From: Candidatus Poribacteria bacterium | GTDB lineage: Bacteria; Poribacteria; WGA-4E; WGA-3G | Length of the DNA: 64,000 bases | NCBI GenBank assembly: GCA_022827185.1 | Contig: JAJDTM010000031.1 | Span: 62,001-126,000 of the forward strand | Reading direction: 5' to 3' | In this document: positions 7,235 through 15,959 of the stretch, piece after piece | How positions within the stretch are numbered: the stretch's first letter is position 1 | How the letters are laid out: each line of letters begins with the position of its first letter | Made by a program: the position numbers and the translations under genes | The notes under the pieces: generated by a model | Database searches by the model: none | Told to the model about the DNA's origin: nothing | The model's input: only the letters and a program-made list of their open reading frames with translations

Positions 7235-9472
7235 ATGTCAAGACTTATCATTGCCCTACTCTTATCCACTATTTCATATCCGATCCTCCTCTTTGCACAT
7301 CCAGAAGGCACAGGTGAACACGTCATTGAAGCGTACCGAATTGAAGGTGAACCGCCACAGATTGATGGCGTTTTAGATGATGTGGTATGGCAGCAGTCGG
7401 AACCGCGTAGCGGTTTTATTCAACTTGAACCCGCCCGCGGTACCGGTGCGACCGATGACACGGAATTCCGTATTGCTTACGATGTGCATAACCTCTATGT
7501 CGCATTCCGATGTTATGATGCCGAACCGAATAAAATTGTGAATCGGATGACGCGGCGCGGCGATGTTTATGCTTCGGACGTTATCTCTTTCTTCATTGAT
7601 CCACATCACGATCACCGTACAGGCTATAAATTTGCAACGAACCCTGGTGGTGTCCAAAGTGATAATTATCGGTATGAGGATACGCAGCGCGACGCTAACT
7701 GGAAGGGAATTTGGTGGGTTGAAAGCAAGATTGATGAATTGGGTTGGAGTGCCGAGTTTAAAATCCCGTTTTCCAACTTCCGATTCACCGACAAACCGAC
7801 ACAGATTTGGGGTTTTGATGTGGAGCGGGTAAATCGTCGAAAGAGCGAGGTTACGGTGTGGAAGCAGTTGACACAAGCGGGTGTGGTTACACGGATGTCA
7901 GATTTAGGGCATATCGTTGGTATTCAGGGTATTGAGACTGGGAAAAACTTTGAAATTACGCCTTACGCTTTAGGTGGTGCTGCGCGTACGACTGACGCGG
8001 ATATTGCACGTCAACTCGGTACGGGGTTAGATGTACAATACAGTCTTAAGAGTGCATTGAAGGCGAACTTCACTGTCAACCCTGATTTTGCCCAAGTTGA
8101 GGCAGATCAGTTGGAGATTAATCTGACTCGGTTTCCGACGCGTTTTCCAGAAAAACGTCCATTTTTTGTTGAGGGAAACAGTTTTTTTGAAACGCCATAC
8201 GATCTGATGTTTAGCCGTCGTATCGGGAGTCGTGGGAATATTCTTTGGGGCGGCAAGCTCACAGGGAAGGTAGGCGACTATTCTATCGGCGTTTTGGGCA
8301 ACCAGACGGGTGAATTCAGGTTTTCTGATAGCACCTCGTCTGAAAAAGAGGAAGCATGGTTTTCTGCAATTCGTGTTAAACGCGACATCCTCAAACGTTC
8401 AAACGTTGGGATTCTGCTTGTGAACAAGGAGCAACCCGGCAGCGACAATTGGGAGCACAGTAGAGTCGGGGGCATTGATATGAATCTTGCACTCGGCAAG
8501 ACTTATCATCTTACGGGACAATACGCTGGGAGTTTCCACCCTGGAGAGGACAGAGATAACGTTGCCTATACCGTTGACTTCGCACAACGGAATTACCTCT
8601 GGAGCAGTAGTATCGGATTTGAACGCGTTGCACCGCACTTTGAGATTAACCAGACAGGGTTTTTACGGAAAGAACGGAACCGGGGTTGGCAGCGCGTCTA
8701 TATGCGTGGCTCTTATTCTCCATACTGGGGCGATCGCCAATTTTTCTCTGGTATCACCACCCGCCTCTCACAAAGCCTTTATACACCCGAATATTTTAGC
8801 GAATGGCGAGAACGCAATTCGGAACTATCCCTCTCACCTGAATTTGACGAGGATCTGTTCAGATGGAATGTCAGTGCTAACGTCGGAGTGGACTTCAGGG
8901 AAAAGCTTTTAGACGATATTATCGCATACTATTACCGCAGCCGAGAAGTAGAATTGACTGAGGTCTTTATAGCTGATGGATATGGGTTTTCGGTAGATAC
9001 CAACTCCACGAATCCGATCGCTATTGGCATCGAGATGGATTTTTCGGACTACTATAACTTTGGACGACAACAAGCGGGTAAACAACGGAGCCTCACGCTT
9101 GAATCTACTGTGCGTCCACGGAGTAATTTTTCTATAGAATTAGATAGTAGTTACGCGCAGAGTCTTGATTTGGAAGGTGCGATTGATGGCAGATTCTTCG
9201 TCAGTTCGCTACGTGCGACCTATTTATTCACGCGCGAATCGTTTCTGCGGATGTTCGCGCAAGCGGGTAGGGAACGCCCACTATCAGCCGAAATTCATGA
9301 GCACTATCTGCTAAGTCTCCTCTTCGGATGGGAATATAGTCCGAAGAGCCATCTTTTCGTTGCCTACAACGAAACTTGGGCGGATGCGCTTGTTGGCACA
9401 GGATTGAACCGTGCGTTACAGTTGGAAAATCGAGTCGTTGTGGTTAAAGTAACGTATCTTTATAATCTATAG
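7235..9472 (+). CDS. CBM9-like / DUF5916 outer-membrane protein
   Basis: This 745-residue secreted protein has a signal peptide (about 1-22, ending near LLFAHPEG). A CBM9-like carbohydrate-binding fold follows (about 28-200; PQIDGVLDDVVW, then FRIAYDVHNLYVAF and SDVISFFIDPH), and then a long DUF5916 region of amphipathic beta strands with aromatic ends, typical of an outer-membrane barrel. This arrangement is known in environmental diderms, often near polysaccharide or peptide degradation genes, but no reaction is established. The ATG at 7235 is chosen because the signal peptide starts there. It overlaps the predicted transcript start, so the gene may be leaderless. It converges on the WD40 gene downstream. 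Confidence 0.85.
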   Translation: MSRLIIALLLSTISYPILLFAHPEGTGEHVIEAYRIEGEPPQIDGVLDDVVWQQSEPRSGFIQLEPARGTGATDDTEFRIAYDVHNLYVAFRCYDAEPNKIVNRMTRRGDVYASDVISFFIDPHHDHRTGYKFATNPGGVQSDNYRYEDTQRDANWKGIWWVESKIDELGWSAEFKIPFSNFRFTDKPTQIWGFDVERVNRRKSEVTVWKQLTQAGVVTRMSDLGHIVGIQGIETGKNFEITPYALGGAARTTDADIARQLGTGLDVQYSLKSALKANFTVNPDFAQVEADQLEINLTRFPTRFPEKRPFFVEGNSFFETPYDLMFSRRIGSRGNILWGGKLTGKVGDYSIGVLGNQTGEFRFSDSTSSEKEEAWFSAIRVKRDILKRSNVGILLVNKEQPGSDNWEHSRVGGIDMNLALGKTYHLTGQYAGSFHPGEDRDNVAYTVDFAQRNYLWSSSIGFERVAPHFEINQTGFLRKERNRGWQRVYMRGSYSPYWGDRQFFSGITTRLSQSLYTPEYFSEWRERNSELSLSPEFDEDLFRWNVSANVGVDFREKLLDDIIAYYYRSREVELTEVFIADGYGFSVDTNSTNPIAIGIEMDFSDYYNFGRQQAGKQRSLTLESTVRPRSNFSIELDSSYAQSLDLEGAIDGRFFVSSLRATYLFTRESFLRMFAQAGRERPLSAEIHEHYLLSLLFGWEYSPKSHLFVAYNETWADALVGTGLNRALQLENRVVVVKVTYLYNL

Positions 9473-9553
9473 CATATTCGTTTTCCGCGCTCAGCAGTCA
9501 GTGAGAGTTATGACCGATCTTTATCCATGCGGCATGATCGGGGTTTTTAGATG

Positions 9554-11398
9554 TCAACGTGTTAACCTCGCCGCTTCAAACCCCCTCACATCCCACACTA
9601 AAATCGTCCCATCCGTACTCCCACTTATAAGCGTGCTGCTATCCAATGAGAAACTGACACTACCGACACTATTGAGATGTCCTATAAGTGTTTTGATGTT
9701 TCTACCCGTTTCTACGTCCCATAAGCGCACAGTGTTGTCCGAACTCCCGCTTGCGATCGTTCGCTCATCCGGTGAGAAACGTATACTATCGACAGAACCT
9801 GTATGTCCTGTGAATGTCTTGATGTCTTCACCTATTTCTACGTCCCATAAACGCACGGTTTTGTCCGAACTCCCGCTTGCGATCGTTTGACCATCGGACG
9901 AGAAACGTATACTATTGACAGAACCTGTATGTCCTGTGAGTGTCTTGATGTTTCTACCCGTATTTACGTCCCATAAACGAACCGTGCCGTTCCGACTCCC
10001 GCTTGCGATCGTTCGCCCATCCGGTGAGAAACGTATACTATTGACATCATCTGTATGTCCTTTGAATGTTTGGATGTTTCTACCCGTTTCTACGTCCCAT
10101 AAATGAATGGTTTTGTCCGTGCCGCCACTTACGATTGTTTCTCCGTAGGGTGAAAAATGCACACTATTGACATAACTTCTATGTCCTTTGAATGTTTGGA
10201 TGTTTCTACCTGTTTCTACGTCCCATAAACGCAGAGTTCCCTCCCAACTTCCGCTTGCGATCGTTTTTCGATCGGGTGAGAAACTTATACTTGTATTTTT
10301 ATTTGGCGAGAAACCGTTATTGACATAACTTGTATGTCCTGTGAGTGTCTTGATGTTTCTACCCGTATTTACGTCCCATAAACGAACCGTGCCTATCCAA
10401 CTTACACTTGCGATTGTTTGTCCATCGGGCGAGAAACGCACCCGCCTGACACTACCTGTATGTCCCGTGAGTGTCCTGAGAATACTACCCCTATCTACGT
10501 CCCACAAATGCACAGTGTCATCATCACTACCCGTTGCAAGTGTATTTCCATCGGGTGAGAAACTGACACTATTGACGGCTTGTGTATGTGCTGTGAGTGT
10601 TTTTAAAAGTTTGCCCGTTTTTACATCCCATAAACGAACCGTGGTGTCCAAACTCGCACTTGCGATTGTATTTCCATCGGGTGAAAAACTGACACTACTG
10701 CTCCAAAGTCTATGTCCTTTGAGTGTTTTGATGCTTCTGCCCGTGTCAGCGTTCCAGAGTCGAACAGTGCCGTCAGCACTGCCTGTTGCGATTGTTTTTC
10801 CGTCAGGTGAGAAACGCACACTCCTGACGCTATGTTTATGTCCTTTGAATGTTTTGAGAAGGCTGCCGGTGTTGACATCCCATAAACGAACGATTTTGTC
10901 TATGCCTCCGCTGCCGCCACTTACGATTGTATTGCCATCGGGTGAAAAACTCACGCTCCTGATCCATTCTGTATCTCCCGCGATTAGTTTCAGGGGGTTG
11001 AGGGTGCGCGCATCATAAATCCATATACCAATGGAACCAGCAACGGCAAGCCTCTGTCCATCTGGAGCATAAGTAACATCACTGGCTTTGCCCTTACCGA
11101 TCCGTCTGATCGCGCCCTCCGGTAAGTTCCATTGCTGCACATCCTCCGGATCGTATTCTTTACCCTGCTCCTGTTCGGTTTCGCTTTGAGGCGTAGAAAG
11201 CAACTTGTCTATTTGTTTTTCAGTCCAGGTCGCGTTTCTCAAGGCTTGACGGATTTCTTCATCCGAGTATCCTTTTTGCCGTGCGTTCTCAATTTCGGAT
11301 TGAATATCATTTTGTGCCGACACACCGCCTAAAAGTGCGGAAAATGTAAATAAAAACAATAGAAAAATAAACGCATACTGCCTCAGCATACGACACAA
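9554..11398 (-). CDS. secreted 12-repeat WD40 protein
   Basis: This 614-residue protein has a signal peptide (about 1-28, ending VSAQN). A short helical region (about 35-67, GYSDEEIRQALRNATW) resembles a SHOCT or UBA-like helix pair. Twelve WD40 units of about 42 residues follow. Units six to eleven are nearly identical in the run RLWDVNTGRNIKTLTGHT, so the 126-base DNA repeat is recent or being homogenised. One unit has a slip-like insert (NGFSPNKNTS). Twelve units could make two propellers. The product should be periplasmic or exported. The repeats also create long antisense open frames that are not genes. Confidence 0.88.
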   Translation of the reverse strand: MCRMLRQYAFIFLLFLFTFSALLGGVSAQNDIQSEIENARQKGYSDEEIRQALRNATWTEKQIDKLLSTPQSETEQEQGKEYDPEDVQQWNLPEGAIRRIGKGKASDVTYAPDGQRLAVAGSIGIWIYDARTLNPLKLIAGDTEWIRSVSFSPDGNTIVSGGSGGIDKIVRLWDVNTGSLLKTFKGHKHSVRSVRFSPDGKTIATGSADGTVRLWNADTGRSIKTLKGHRLWSSSVSFSPDGNTIASASLDTTVRLWDVKTGKLLKTLTAHTQAVNSVSFSPDGNTLATGSDDDTVHLWDVDRGSILRTLTGHTGSVRRVRFSPDGQTIASVSWIGTVRLWDVNTGRNIKTLTGHTSYVNNGFSPNKNTSISFSPDRKTIASGSWEGTLRLWDVETGRNIQTFKGHRSYVNSVHFSPYGETIVSGGTDKTIHLWDVETGRNIQTFKGHTDDVNSIRFSPDGRTIASGSRNGTVRLWDVNTGRNIKTLTGHTGSVNSIRFSSDGQTIASGSSDKTVRLWDVEIGEDIKTFTGHTGSVDSIRFSPDERTIASGSSDNTVRLWDVETGRNIKTLIGHLNSVGSVSFSLDSSTLISGSTDGTILVWDVRGFEAARLTR

Positions 11399-11908
11399 CC
11401 CCCTTTAAAATCATCCACACTGCTTATCTTCCCGCCACCGCAGGTGCGGTTTGAAACCCCGTCTATCCGGATGTAAAGATTGAAAAAATACGTCTATCTC
11501 AACCAACAGCAACTGGGATACCTTGTGTTAAGTATACTATTAACACCGGAACATTTCAATATTTATAGTAGATGCCGCCCCTACGGGGCTTGGATTTGTG
11601 AACCAACGTTTTTCTACAGAGATACCATCCCTACGGGATTCAAGAGGTTTTTGAAATCTTCAAGGTTTCCGCGTAGTATCCGGTTCGGTTAGGAAACCGA
11701 ACCTACCGGGCCTGGGAAATCAAGGTTATTATTTTCTTAAATTGACACTTATGGTGCGGTTCCAAACCGCACCTACCGGGCCTGGGGAAAATATAGAATT
11801 ACCGAAATATTTCTTAAACTTCATCAAACCGCACCTGCGGGGCCTGGGGGTCCAAAATTGGACGAAAAAACTGAGAACTAAATAACCCTGCCGCTAAAAA
11901 CTAAAAAA
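11399..11908. repeat. repeat-rich intergenic region with variable-stem hairpins
   Basis: No gene is visible in this half-kilobase. It holds a series of palindromic units. Stems GGTTCGGTT/AACCGAACC (11682-11703) and GGTGCGGTT/AACCGCACC (11753-11773) are each followed by the same tail TACCGGGCCTGGG, and a half copy with CCTGCGGGGCCTGGG lies near 11825-11850. Further CCCTACGGG palindromes occur around 11580 and 11632. The stems vary while the tail is kept. Confidence 0.7.
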
Positions 11909-11938
11909 TTGTAAAAAAGCACAGAAGTATGATATAAT
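11909..11938 (+). promoter_or_regulatory. promoter predicted to give a leaderless transcript
   Basis: TTGTAA at 11909-11914, an 18-base spacer and a perfect TATAAT at 11933-11938. The ATG of the next gene is at 11945, six bases past the -10 box, so transcription should start at the initiation codon. Confidence 0.5.
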
Positions 11939-11944
11939 AAAAGC

Positions 11945-12313
11945 ATGAAAGATTTTATACTGCTATTTTTCAATGTTCTATTGACGGTGTTAGGACAAAT
12001 TCTGTTCAAACACGGGATGAACACGGTGGGTCGTGTCAACAGTATCCGAGATGCGTTGGGGAAATTGACGCAGGCATTTCTGAATCCGTATATCCTCAGC
12101 GGGATTGCGATATACGGCTTTACTACGCTCATCTGGCTGATTATCCTATCGCGTGTTAAATTGAGCATTGCGTATCCGATGTTAAGCTTTGGATATGTGT
12201 TGTCAATCCTGTTTTCTTGGCTGCTGTTCAAAGAATCTATCCCTAAGGTCCGCATAATTGGTGCTCTGATCATCTGTATTGGGGTCTATCTCGTTGCACA
12301 AGGAGAGTCTTAA
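11945..12313 (+). CDS. EamA/SMR-type four-helix transporter subunit
   Basis: This 122-residue membrane protein has four predicted spans and the small multidrug resistance / EamA half-size layout. It begins with a short helix followed by LGQILFKHGMN and ends with IIGALIICIGVYLVA. Half-size members work as dimers, for example as drug exporters or as ArnE/ArnF-type lipid-linked sugar flippases. The motif LSIAYPMLSFGYVLSIL fits the ArnE/F-like branch, but no lipid A sugar genes are nearby. No Shine-Dalgarno is needed if the transcript is leaderless. The next gene starts 6 bases after its stop. Confidence 0.75.
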   Translation: MKDFILLFFNVLLTVLGQILFKHGMNTVGRVNSIRDALGKLTQAFLNPYILSGIAIYGFTTLIWLIILSRVKLSIAYPMLSFGYVLSILFSWLLFKESIPKVRIIGALIICIGVYLVAQGES

Positions 12314-12318
12314 TTAAA

Positions 12319-12777
12319 ATGGAAGAACCGGCGACTGCTTACACTGACTCCAGCAATTCCGGGAACTCCCCAGGTGCGTCTGCGCCTGCTCGCTCATACC
12401 TTGCGATGTTATTATCCGCAATTCTGCCGGGACTCGGTCAACTCTACTTGGGACAATTCCTGAAGGGGTTTATTCTTTTTTTGATATTTGCTTCAGCACT
12501 CGGCATTTTCTATCTCAACTCCATGCCAGTAAAGGAATGGCGTGATTTAACCGAATTTAAGCCCGCCGCGAAAGACGAAACCACAACAGATAACACAGAA
12601 AACTCTCAAGAACAACCGTCATACGCTATTCACATCTGGACGTTTGACGATGGGGAAAAGTTGATGTACCGCCCTTCTTGGAAGTTGAAAATTAGTGCAT
12701 CGGTTCAAGGAGTTTTATGTTGGCTCTATGCGGTTGGCACTGGCTGGCGCGGCAGACATAGAAGAAGTAAAGGTTAA
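12319..12777 (+). CDS. TM2/DUF5683-like small membrane protein
   Basis: This 152-residue protein has a low-complexity, serine/alanine-rich N-terminus. A hydrophobic hairpin with GLGQLYLGQFLKGFILF (about 45-60) follows, which is the pattern of TM2-type membrane proteins. A hydrophilic linker (about 80-105) then leads to a second hydrophobic stretch near the C-terminus (VQGVLCWLYAVG). It probably sits in the inner membrane. It begins 6 bases after the EamA-like gene and is likely co-transcribed with it. The last residues run into a palindromic repeat, so the C-terminus may be recent. Role unknown. Confidence 0.6.
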   Translation: MEEPATAYTDSSNSGNSPGASAPARSYLAMLLSAILPGLGQLYLGQFLKGFILFLIFASALGIFYLNSMPVKEWRDLTEFKPAAKDETTTDNTENSQEQPSYAIHIWTFDDGEKLMYRPSWKLKISASVQGVLCWLYAVGTGWRGRHRRSKG

Positions 12778-12785
12778 TTACAGCA

Positions 12786-12838
12786 GAACTTACGCATTTT
12801 TTCATAATAACAGATGCACTGCAGGAATGCGTAAGTCC
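12786..12838. repeat. degenerate family A repeat
   Basis: A short copy with the ends AACTTACGCA and TGCGTAAGT as an inverted pair and an unrelated centre. It has lost the central CCCCC/GGGGG hairpin seen in other copies. Confidence 0.6.
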
Positions 12839-12851
12839 CGCACAGATTTTT

Positions 12852-14216
12852 ATGATAGTCAATCTAAGTTGGGAAACTTCGTTAAAAGTGCTCGGGTTTG
12901 TGCTCTGTAGTACGCTCCTTGCTGCTTTGGTGATCGGGTGTCAAGATGACAAAGCGATCTTGACAGAGAGCGAAAAACACTTGGATGCTGGGACCCCGCA
13001 AGCGGCAGTTGACGGATTAGAGGCTTTTATCGAAACGGCACCGGAAGAGCCGAAGGCACGGCTATTATTAGGGAAAGTTTACAATGAATTGGGACGGCAC
13101 ACCGATGCAGTTGAGCAGTTGCGAAAGGCATCACAACTCTATGCTGCGCAGCCCGAAGCACGCACCGTAGCACGACTTGAATTGGCACGCACCTATTTCA
13201 GGTTCGGTGATAGAACTTCCGCCTTTCGGGTACTTAGACTCGTTCAGCGTAGTACCTCGGACCCCAAAGTCTTGCGCGAAATCATTGGACTGGTGGGTGA
13301 TAGTTATCGGACAAAGCAACTCACAGATGGCGACTCAGATAACTATTCACCTACGTTCTCACCGGATGGCACACAGATCGCTTTTTCATCTTTCCGAACG
13401 GATAACAGTGAACTCTATTTAATGGATCTGAACGGACGGATTCGACGTCGCGTAACCTTCACGACGGATTTTAATGATAGTTCACCGGCATTTTTGACGA
13501 CCCCGAACTATCTTTTTTATAGCAGTGAACCGAAATCCTCTCGTGAAGTTAAAGTTGTCATCCAGAGTAGTGGTTCCACGCCGATCTATGCAGGATTCAA
13601 TTTGACGCATATCCACAGTAAAACCACGCAAGCGGTTTTGCCGGTAAGTTTCGGTGCGCGTGTGCCGCGTACGTCGCCTGCGGGGAATCAGGTTGTCTAT
13701 GAATCCAATGCAGACGGAAATCTGGAATTATATCTGCTTGATTTAGCGGAAGTTGACCTCGCCCAATTCACGCCAGAGGACGTTGAACCGAAACGGATCA
13801 CTTTCAATGAGATAGATGATGGTAGCCCGACATTCTTCCCTGACGGAAAACGGCTTATGTTCGTCTCATCGCGAAATGAGGTGAATCAGTTGTATACGAT
13901 AGATGTTGACGGGCAAAACGAGGCGCATTTCAACCCAAATCGCTATGATTGCTACAACCCAACTGTATCGCCTGACGGAAAAACGGTTGCGTATGTTTCC
14001 GCGAGAGGTGATGACTGGGAGATTTACCTCATTGATGCAGACGGCAAAAATGAACGCCGCATAACGAATGACATTGGCATATCTATCCAACCCGCCTTCT
14101 CACCCGATGGACGGCATCTCGTGTTTGTTTCCGACAGAAGCGATACTTTTCATATCTATCTGATGTCTTTTGATGAGCCTGTTACAAGTGAAGATTTAGC
14201 TAAACGTTTGCAGTAG
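12852..14216 (+). CDS. lipoprotein with TPR and TolB-like propeller
   Basis: This 454-residue protein has an N-terminal signal with lipobox L-V-I-G-C30, so it should be lipid-anchored in the periplasm or outer membrane. Residues about 33-150 form TPR-like helices (AAVDGLEAFIETAPEEPKAR). Residues about 160-454 carry PD40/TolB-type repeats such as FSPDGTQIAFSS, FFPDGKRLMFVSSR and VSPDGKTVAYVSAR, which should make a six-bladed propeller. The combination suggests a periplasmic scaffold, by analogy with TolB. It is followed by the MDR gene after a palindrome. The client protein is unknown. Confidence 0.85.
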   Translation: MIVNLSWETSLKVLGFVLCSTLLAALVIGCQDDKAILTESEKHLDAGTPQAAVDGLEAFIETAPEEPKARLLLGKVYNELGRHTDAVEQLRKASQLYAAQPEARTVARLELARTYFRFGDRTSAFRVLRLVQRSTSDPKVLREIIGLVGDSYRTKQLTDGDSDNYSPTFSPDGTQIAFSSFRTDNSELYLMDLNGRIRRRVTFTTDFNDSSPAFLTTPNYLFYSSEPKSSREVKVVIQSSGSTPIYAGFNLTHIHSKTTQAVLPVSFGARVPRTSPAGNQVVYESNADGNLELYLLDLAEVDLAQFTPEDVEPKRITFNEIDDGSPTFFPDGKRLMFVSSRNEVNQLYTIDVDGQNEAHFNPNRYDCYNPTVSPDGKTVAYVSARGDDWEIYLIDADGKNERRITNDIGISIQPAFSPDGRHLVFVSDRSDTFHIYLMSFDEPVTSEDLAKRLQ

Positions 14217-14239
14217 GGGCGAGGGGACCTCGCCCCTAC
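14213..14239. repeat. 12-bp-arm palindrome overlapping a stop codon
   Basis: GTAGGGGCGAGG and CCTCGCCCCTAC face each other across three bases. The TAG stop of the lipoprotein gene lies inside the left arm. The structure could serve as a terminator or processing hairpin, but it lacks a T run. Confidence 0.7.
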
Positions 14240-14257
14240 GATTGGAGGAAAAGAGAC

Positions 14258-15217
14258 ATGCTTCAAGTAACTAAACCGGAAGGTTTCGGTAACATTCAAT
14301 TGGAAGAGGTGCCGATACCGGAGATAAGTGCGCGACAGATTCGGGTAGAAACGGATACGACGTTAATTAGCCGCGGTTCCGAATTATTTCGACGGTACAT
14401 CATGGAAGCGGCGGTTCCACCTTCAATCATGGGGTACTCACTGACAGGCATTGTAGATGCCGTTGGGACTGAGGTAACGGACTATGAGGTTGGCGAACGC
14501 GTTATGGTCGTAGCACCGCACGCGCAATATGTTGTCGCTGAGCCTAACGCGACTGATGGACGTATCGTGCCGCTTGACGCTGTTGGTTTTGAAGAGGGGA
14601 CTTTTCTGCCGCTTGCGACGAGTGCTGTCGCTTGGTCAGACTCGTCCGGTGTGAAAGCGGGAGATACTGTCGTTGTCTTAGGACAAGGCTTGGTGGGTAG
14701 CCTGATGATGCAAGTGTTACATGGCTATGACCCGGCGCGGATTATTACTGTGGATGCGCTACCGCTTCGATGCGAATTGTCGATGCAACTCGGTGCCGAC
14801 GTAGCAATAAATGCCGATGAGACAGATCCGGTTGAAGAGGTGCGTCGCCTTACCGATGGTAAAGGCGCGGATCTGGTCATAGATTGCGTTGGTGGGTATG
14901 CTGGTGTCAAATCTTTTGAGCAGGCACAAGATATGACGCGCCAGTATGGTATTATTCAACTGATCGCGCTCTATCAGCAGGGGCCGCTCCCCTTACACTC
15001 CTCAAAAATGATGAGCAAACGCCTCGTCGCCGGTATTCTGACAGATGAACCCCGTTCACAGATTGCCGCACGCGCCTTGGAAAAGATACGGAATGGGGAG
15101 ATACACGCGCCTGAAATGGTTACGCATCGCTTTCACTATACCGAGGCGAAAGCTGCGTTTGACCTCCTCTGGAATTCGCCCGGTGATACGCTTGGAGTCC
15201 TGATTAAATGGCAGTAG
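14258..15217 (+). CDS. MDR-superfamily oxidoreductase (zinc-less)
   Basis: This 319-residue medium-chain reductase/dehydrogenase has the nucleotide motif G142-Q-G-L-V-G147 with D166 at the end of the next strand. The catalytic-zinc position reads SRGSE (38-42) instead of a cysteine motif, as in the paralogue at 1883 (SSGTE). It should use NAD(H) to oxidise or reduce an alcohol-type substrate in the cytoplasm. A strong GGAGG lies nine bases before the ATG. Its last 10 bases overlap the following methyltransferase gene, so the two are translationally coupled. The exact substrate is unknown. Confidence 0.82.
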   Translation: MLQVTKPEGFGNIQLEEVPIPEISARQIRVETDTTLISRGSELFRRYIMEAAVPPSIMGYSLTGIVDAVGTEVTDYEVGERVMVVAPHAQYVVAEPNATDGRIVPLDAVGFEEGTFLPLATSAVAWSDSSGVKAGDTVVVLGQGLVGSLMMQVLHGYDPARIITVDALPLRCELSMQLGADVAINADETDPVEEVRRLTDGKGADLVIDCVGGYAGVKSFEQAQDMTRQYGIIQLIALYQQGPLPLHSSKMMSKRLVAGILTDEPRSQIAARALEKIRNGEIHAPEMVTHRFHYTEAKAAFDLLWNSPGDTLGVLIKWQ

Positions 15218-15783
15218 ATGTTCCGGCACGAGAGACTGCGTTTCAGGCAGAATTACGCGGGATTTCCCTCACTTTTTCTGCAACGTGGGGCCTCTTCTCA
15301 CCCAAAGGAATTGATGCGGGAACACATCTATTGATTGAACATATCAACATCCAAGAAGGGGACACCTGCCTTGATCTTGGGTGTGGATATGGTGCTATTG
15401 GTGTCACGCTTGCGAAATGCATCCAAACATCGACTGTATACATGGCGGACAAAGACTTTGTAGCCGTTGACTACGCACGCAAAAACGTGGCACAGAACCG
15501 GCTCCAGAATTGTCATGTCCTCCTGAGCAACGGGTTTAGCCATCTCCCGAATATCCAATTTGATCTCATCGTCTCTAACCTGCCCGCTAATGTTGGCAAA
15601 GAACTTCTACAAATTTTCCTGTCTGATGCGAAACACTACCTCAAGCCGAATGGACACCTCTATGTCGTCACCATTTCGGGTCTCCGAGAATTTATCAAGC
15701 GTAATTTCATGGCTGTTTTCGGGAATTATCGGAAGGTGAAACAGCGTAACACACATACCGTTGCGATGGCGACGCGAGTATAA
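15208..15783 (+). CDS. class I SAM-dependent methyltransferase, RsmC-like
   Basis: This 191-residue protein is a compact Rossmann methyltransferase. Motif I is D56-L-G-C-G-Y-G62. The acidic end of strand 2 is ADKDF (80-84). The catalytic-loop motif reads N124-L-P-A-N, where N6-adenine and RsmC-type rRNA guanine methyltransferases have NPP. The order and length match the C-terminal half of RsmC/RlmG, so an RNA target is plausible; a small-molecule target cannot be excluded. The gene begins inside the end of the MDR gene, which suggests coupled expression even though the functions look unrelated. Confidence 0.8.
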   Translation: MAVDVPARETAFQAELRGISLTFSATWGLFSPKGIDAGTHLLIEHINIQEGDTCLDLGCGYGAIGVTLAKCIQTSTVYMADKDFVAVDYARKNVAQNRLQNCHVLLSNGFSHLPNIQFDLIVSNLPANVGKELLQIFLSDAKHYLKPNGHLYVVTISGLREFIKRNFMAVFGNYRKVKQRNTHTVAMATRV

Positions 15784-15855
15784 CGTTTCTCCGCTCGTTT
15801 GGAAAATGACGTGCTTATAACGCTTGTTGTGCCTACGAATGCTACGACAAAAGAC

Positions 15856-15884
15856 TTGACATAGGCAGAGCCGTTAGGTATAAT
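15856..15884 (+). promoter_or_regulatory. perfect consensus sigma70 promoter
   Basis: TTGACA at 15856-15861, a 17-base spacer and TATAAT at 15879-15884. Transcription should start near 15891, about 70 bases before the transglutaminase ATG, which is preceded by AAAGGAGAAAG. This is one of the two exact consensus promoters in the window. Confidence 0.8.
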
Positions 15885-15959
15885 TATAGTACGACAAACA
15901 CAACAAACAATCAAAATTTCTTCCCCAATTAAACAGTATCCCAAAGGAGAAAGATAAAA

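Noticed and set aside
10341..11018. Long plus-strand open frame (225 codons) opposite the 12-repeat WD40 gene
   Set aside because: It is a shadow of the WD40 repeats: periodic serine- and valine-rich sequence, no start signal, and the minus-strand protein explains the DNA. The same applies to the frame at 9501-9890.
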